From Diploptera punctata (lineage: Eukaryota > Arthropoda > Insecta > Blattodea > Blaberidae): a DNA stretch of 64,000 bases. The notes beneath the pieces were generated by a model. That model was not told the origin of the DNA, searched no databases, and worked only from the letters and a program-made list of their open reading frames with translations. Where the stretch lies: positions 2,438,501 through 2,502,500 of the forward strand of contig JASPKZ010001598.1 in the NCBI GenBank assembly GCA_030220185.1. The letters are read 5' to 3'. The translations under genes were made by a program, and so were the position numbers. Below are positions 60,723 through 64,000 of the stretch, in pieces; position 1 is the first letter of the stretch; each line of letters starts with the position of its first letter.

Positions 60723-61756
60723 CTTAAAAAGAACACAGTAGCTGAAATTGCTTTATAAAATATTTTACACGTAGTATAGGTAATTAAAGAGGCCCAACTA
60801 TTATTAAACATAAGTATGGTTGTAAATATATTTATTATGGCCAGGAATGTCACACGACAACTTGTGCCATTGGACAAAAAAAATGCATCACAACAAATGC
60901 AGTTATCAGCTAATAATGTAATGGTAACTATGGAAAGAAATTCAACTATCTTAAAGTTGACAAAAATTAGTTATTACTAACAATCTTTTAAGAAATTTAC
61001 GGGAAGAAATGTGCAAGAAAATCAAACAGAATTCGTGCATTATAAACATCTTATGAAATAAAAATAAGTTATAAATGAAGATAACCTCAATAGAAAGAAA
61101 GGTTAAAAATTCGTAAAATATAGAAGGGGAAATACAACATACGTAAGTAATTTTATAATTTCCAACATTTATTTATTTATTTATTTATTTTATTAGGTTC
61201 CAAATACGTTATGTTAATAGATGCATTTTAATTAGCAGTTCCCTATTTACTAAGTTATATGAGTAATCATACATTTAAAATTAATTTCCGTGTTAGAAGT
61301 CTGCCCTTCATAGAATTTGAGATTCAATAAATTATGGAAGGAAATTAAATTAAATCTTACACAAAAGTTAATTGGAAGCAAATACAGTATTTGCGATACG
61401 CGAAAGCCTGTATTACAGTAGTACTAGTAGTAGTACTTCCTGTCAGTTCTCTCTGAAGCATAGGGCCTTTCTGATAGAACGACATCTTGAACTCTGTTTT
61501 TTGCCAAATTCCTGACTTGATTCCAACTTTTCTCTCGTTCAATTCTCGTTATTAATCAGTGCTGTGTCATGTAATTTTGGTCTTTGTATTTTTCTGGGCA
61601 ATCCCTGAGAATTCCAGAGATCTCGTTAGCATACTGTCTAGTCTGTTCTGAGAGCGTATCCAATCTATTTATATTTGCTGTATTTAATCTGCTTCCAGGT
61701 ATAATCCTGTGATATTTCTTCCATAATTCCTCGTTCGGTTTTTGCACTCTATATTC
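60723..61756. other. No recognised feature
   Basis: AT-rich with a short TTTA run near 61165. Frames of 61 and 63 residues on the minus strand (61357-61747) could not be assigned. Confidence 0.4.
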
Positions 61757-62303
61757 TTAAGGGAACCCGGAACATCCTATACTTATGTTAAATGTAAGGA
61801 ACATTTTCTCCTGAACTATTAATCCTGTCAAGTTGAAATTTTTACAGAGGAAAGGATCATATATTTAGAGACTTCTATCATAAGGATTTATACAGATATG
61901 CATTTATATAATTTTTTTCTTTACAAATATTTTCTTTCAGTTTTTTAAACTGTATTTTTAAACCTAAATTCTTTAATAACTGAGCTATCACAACATCAAT
62001 ATGGTAAAAATTGTACACGAGTACTATATTGAAGCCCTGAAAATTTCAGGTCTCTAGCTTTAATAGTTTAGAAGAAAATGTTCTTTATATAATCAAAAAT
62101 GAATGCTAACTATGGCAGAGAGTTGACGGCTCATGCCCACATTTTAAAGGGACGGGGGATATTTAAAACAAATAATAAACACACTTGGAAACAAGATACA
62201 GGCAAGACAATTATACCATATTAAAGAGGAATCTTTCTAGTATTTTAATTGATAAAAATGAAAAAGCATTTTTCATCACATCTGGCCTTCCGGGTCCCCT
62301 TAA
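61757..62303. mobile_element. TTAA-flanked non-coding element with short inverted ends
   Basis: Left end TTAAGGGAACCCGGAA (61757) and right end CTTCCGGGTCCCCTTAA (to 62303) are inverted with one mismatch over 16 bp. Both include TTAA, the target signature of piggyBac-type transposition (family knowledge). 547 bp, AT-rich, no ORF of note. Non-autonomous. Confidence 0.65.
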
Positions 62304-62499
62304 AATAAATGTTAGTAATATATTTTTATGTGCTTGCAATTTTATATAATGTAATTGTTCCTTTATACTTTTCGCATTGCTATTGTACAGCACTGAATAA
62401 CTTCTTGTTGAGATTTGTTTAGATCTCTGTATGGGTGACAATTATATTGTGAGAATAAAGCTTCTTATTTTCTAACCACAGCTTTAATATCTTGCTTTG

Positions 62500-62905
62500 G
62501 AACTATTTTTTTATATCATGCTTCCTAAAAACTGCAATTCGGCTATTTCTATACCATTGAGCTGAAATCACATTTCACTTTAATTATTTCCTCTCATTAT
62601 TTTGGTTTTTTGTTTATTCAGTCACAGTCCTTCTGTGCTTCCTGCTTTCTCCAGATCTCTCAATTTTGTTTCGATGTCAGAGAATTTGTGTGCCAAACAT
62701 CGCCGGCTAATTCCATATCTTTAAGTCTACCATTCGGATCCCATTGAATCCCAATATATCTTCAATTACATGCATTTGTCATTATGTCATCTAAGACCAA
62801 TATAAATAACAATGGTGATATCAAACAACTTTCTCTTACTCTGTTCTGACAAGAAAAAGTTTCGGATAGTTTGTCCTGGTGTGATATATATTTACCTGGC
62901 TATAG
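62500..62905 (-). mobile_element. LINE-G, degraded reverse transcriptase
   Basis: Minus strand: RVRESCLISPLLFILVLDDI (motif B region), then IQWDPNGRLKDMELAGDVWH, where the FADD catalytic motif has become LAGD, and TSKQN, KINKKP-like residues. The order GIQW...L..(F)ADD matches a LINE group I recall from many arthropods. No frame stays open. A very old copy. Confidence 0.65.
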
Positions 62906-62989
62906 AGTAGTTGATGGCATAAGCAGGATGTTAAGTTACAAAAACGTAAAGACTTTAAATCAAAATTATATTACTGGACTGACCAGCCT

Positions 62990-63055
62990 CATGGGCTAGT
63001 GGTCAGAGTCGGTTCATGGGGTCCCGGATGCAATTCCCGATCAGACCATCAGTAA
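62990..63055 (+). pseudogene. tRNA-like sequence (probable SINE head)
   Basis: CCTCATGGGCTAGTGGTCAG (A-box-like) and a damaged B-box GGATGCAATTCCCGATC. GTCCCGGATG precedes the B-box. No clear cloverleaf and no attached SINE body recognised; LINE-B begins at once. Confidence 0.4.
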
Positions 63056-63057
63056 TT

Positions 63058-63665
63058 TTTCTTCTTCGTCACTTCACGGGCTAAGCAAATTGCCTGTTCC
63101 GCCTCAGAGTTGCTCTGTCCATCTTTTCACTGGCCTTCCTACATTCCTTGAACTTCTTGGCTTGTAGTTGAATGCTGCTCTTGATAATCTTGATACATTC
63201 ATTCTTTCCACTGTGTAAACCATTTCTCTCTATATTCTCTGATTTTCACATCCAATGGATATATATTTAACTCTGTTCTTATATCTTCATTCCTTATCCG
63301 ATCCAATCTTGTGCAGCCTTTTGTTCTTCTAAGGAAGTTAATTTTTGCGCTTTGTATTCTACTTTGCAGTTTTTTTGGCATTATCCAAGTTTCGCTACAA
63401 TAAAGTAATGCAGGAACTGCCAATGTTTTATAAAACTTCAATCTAGTTTCTCTTCTTGTTTTATTCTTTAATGTTTTATGTTTAGTTCCGCATATCATTT
63501 GAAATTATGATAGTTTCATATTTATGTCTCTTTCAGTTTTTGTGTTTATAGTAAAATTACAACCCAAATAATTAAAATTTGTTACTTGTTCCAGAGGTTT
63601 GTTGTCTATTACGATTTTTTATCTTATATGATCGTTTCCCCAAAATGCCATTATTTTTGTTTTTT
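63058..63665 (-). mobile_element. LINE-B 3' fragment
   Basis: Minus strand. Upstream broken part: NGILGKRSYKI-like, EQVTNFNYLGCNFTINTK. Open 63498-63199: CGTKHKTLKNKTRRETRLKF, LAVPALLYCSETWIMPKKL, RIQSAKINFLRRTKGCTRLD, RTELNIYPLDVKIREYR, then a frameshift and NVGRPVKRW-type nucleotides near 63140, and a short GAAGAA tail at 63060. RT missing. Confidence 0.86.
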
Positions 63666-63699
63666 CTTAATGGGAATTATTACTGTGGCCTCCCATGGT

Positions 63700-63875
63700 C
63701 TGGATTTAGGTTAATGGACGCTCCTGGCGATTCATTATCATTCAATATCCATCTTATCAATAATGTAACGAACCTCCAACAACCGGGGGCCCCAAGTTAA
63801 CAAGTGGATTGCAATTCCGCCAATGTCAGGTGATAATACCAAAAATGTAATAAAGACAACCTGGAGGCTTAACAA
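63700..63875 (+). mobile_element. SINE-1 alternative 3' module, decayed
   Basis: GGATTTAGGTTAATGGACGC, TCCTGGCGATTCATTATCAT, AATGTAACGAACCTCCAACA, CAAGTGGATTGCAATTCCGC and GTCAGGTGATAATACC follow the order of the module at 29830-30020. The head is absent. Confidence 0.55.
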
Positions 63876-64000
63876 AAACTATATTAATAGGCCGAGTGGG
63901 AGATGACAAGCTTTTTATCTGCCCACTTTAAGAGCACCTAGTTGCAAGAAATATTAATAAAACACTGTTTTAAACGTATTTAGCTAAGAGATGTAATTAT

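Noticed and set aside
61556..61747. 63-residue minus-strand frame as a small gene
   Set aside because: No family features and no supporting signals; length is within chance for AT-rich DNA.
1..64000. Host protein-coding gene with introns
   Set aside because: Every protein signal I could recognise belongs to transposable elements. Isolated short exons cannot be excluded without transcript data.

Overview
The window looks like intergenic or intronic DNA from a large, repeat-rich arthropod genome. Insect is most likely. The LINE and SINE families resemble what I remember from cockroach and termite (Blattodea) genomes such as Periplaneta; that attribution is from memory and was not checked. No host protein-coding gene, rRNA, clear functional tRNA or CRISPR array is supported. 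Almost every recognisable protein signal is a broken reverse transcriptase (RT) or transposase fragment.

Family names are local to this answer. LINE-A: C-terminal domain with TLREERRL and PVGRPRMRWENN, tetranucleotide AGTA/AGTT tail, about 20 pieces. LINE-B: RGRRSLGRPRKRW-type C-terminus, GAA or GAT repeat tail, about 17 pieces. LINE-C: 36.8-37.7 kb. LINE-D: 32-33.4 kb. LINE-E: RNase H type, 50.8 kb. LINE-F: CPMCGSFEDE type, 21.4 and 24.2 kb. LINE-G: degraded RT, 62.5 kb. SINE-1 to SINE-4 are four tRNA-derived SINEs. MITE-1 is a non-coding repeat of up to about 700 bp with a terminal hairpin. Composite-K joins a hairpin, a tRNA-like module and a tandem-repeated LINE-like tail. There are also foldbacks resembling Penelope terminal repeats, a pogo/Tigger element, a DUF4817-type element and two TTAA-type elements.

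Layout. 0-5 kb: foldback half-copy, TIR-H with nested SINE-4, SINE-2, SINE-1 and SINE-3. 5-14 kb: LINE-B and LINE-A pieces, Composite-K copy 1, a MITE-1 split by a LINE-B derivative, and the best RT fragment (12.9-14.0 kb). 14-25 kb: clustered MITE-1, LINE-A, and an inverted pair of LINE-F. 25-32 kb: Composite-K copies 2 and 3, a foldback, and SINE-1 with an alternative tail. 32-42 kb: LINE-D, MITE-1, LINE-C and LINE-A. 43-52 kb: trinucleotide microsatellites, Tigger with a nested LINE-B, SINEs, LINE-E. 52-64 kb: SINE-2 with a clean target duplication, a LINE-B derivative carrying a Penelope piece, palindromes, a LINE-A inverted pair, and a degraded RT.

The elements relate through retrotransposition and nesting. 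SINE-1 shares its 3' end with LINE-C, its likely partner. Several LINE copies keep target-site duplications (TSDs) of 12-16 bp. At least eight insertions lie inside other elements. The points most worth following are the LINE derivatives that join a 5' untranslated region directly to a 3' end, the SINE-1/LINE-C shared tail, Composite-K, and the palindrome carrying two opposed tRNA-like modules. I found no evidence of a new defence or metabolic system.
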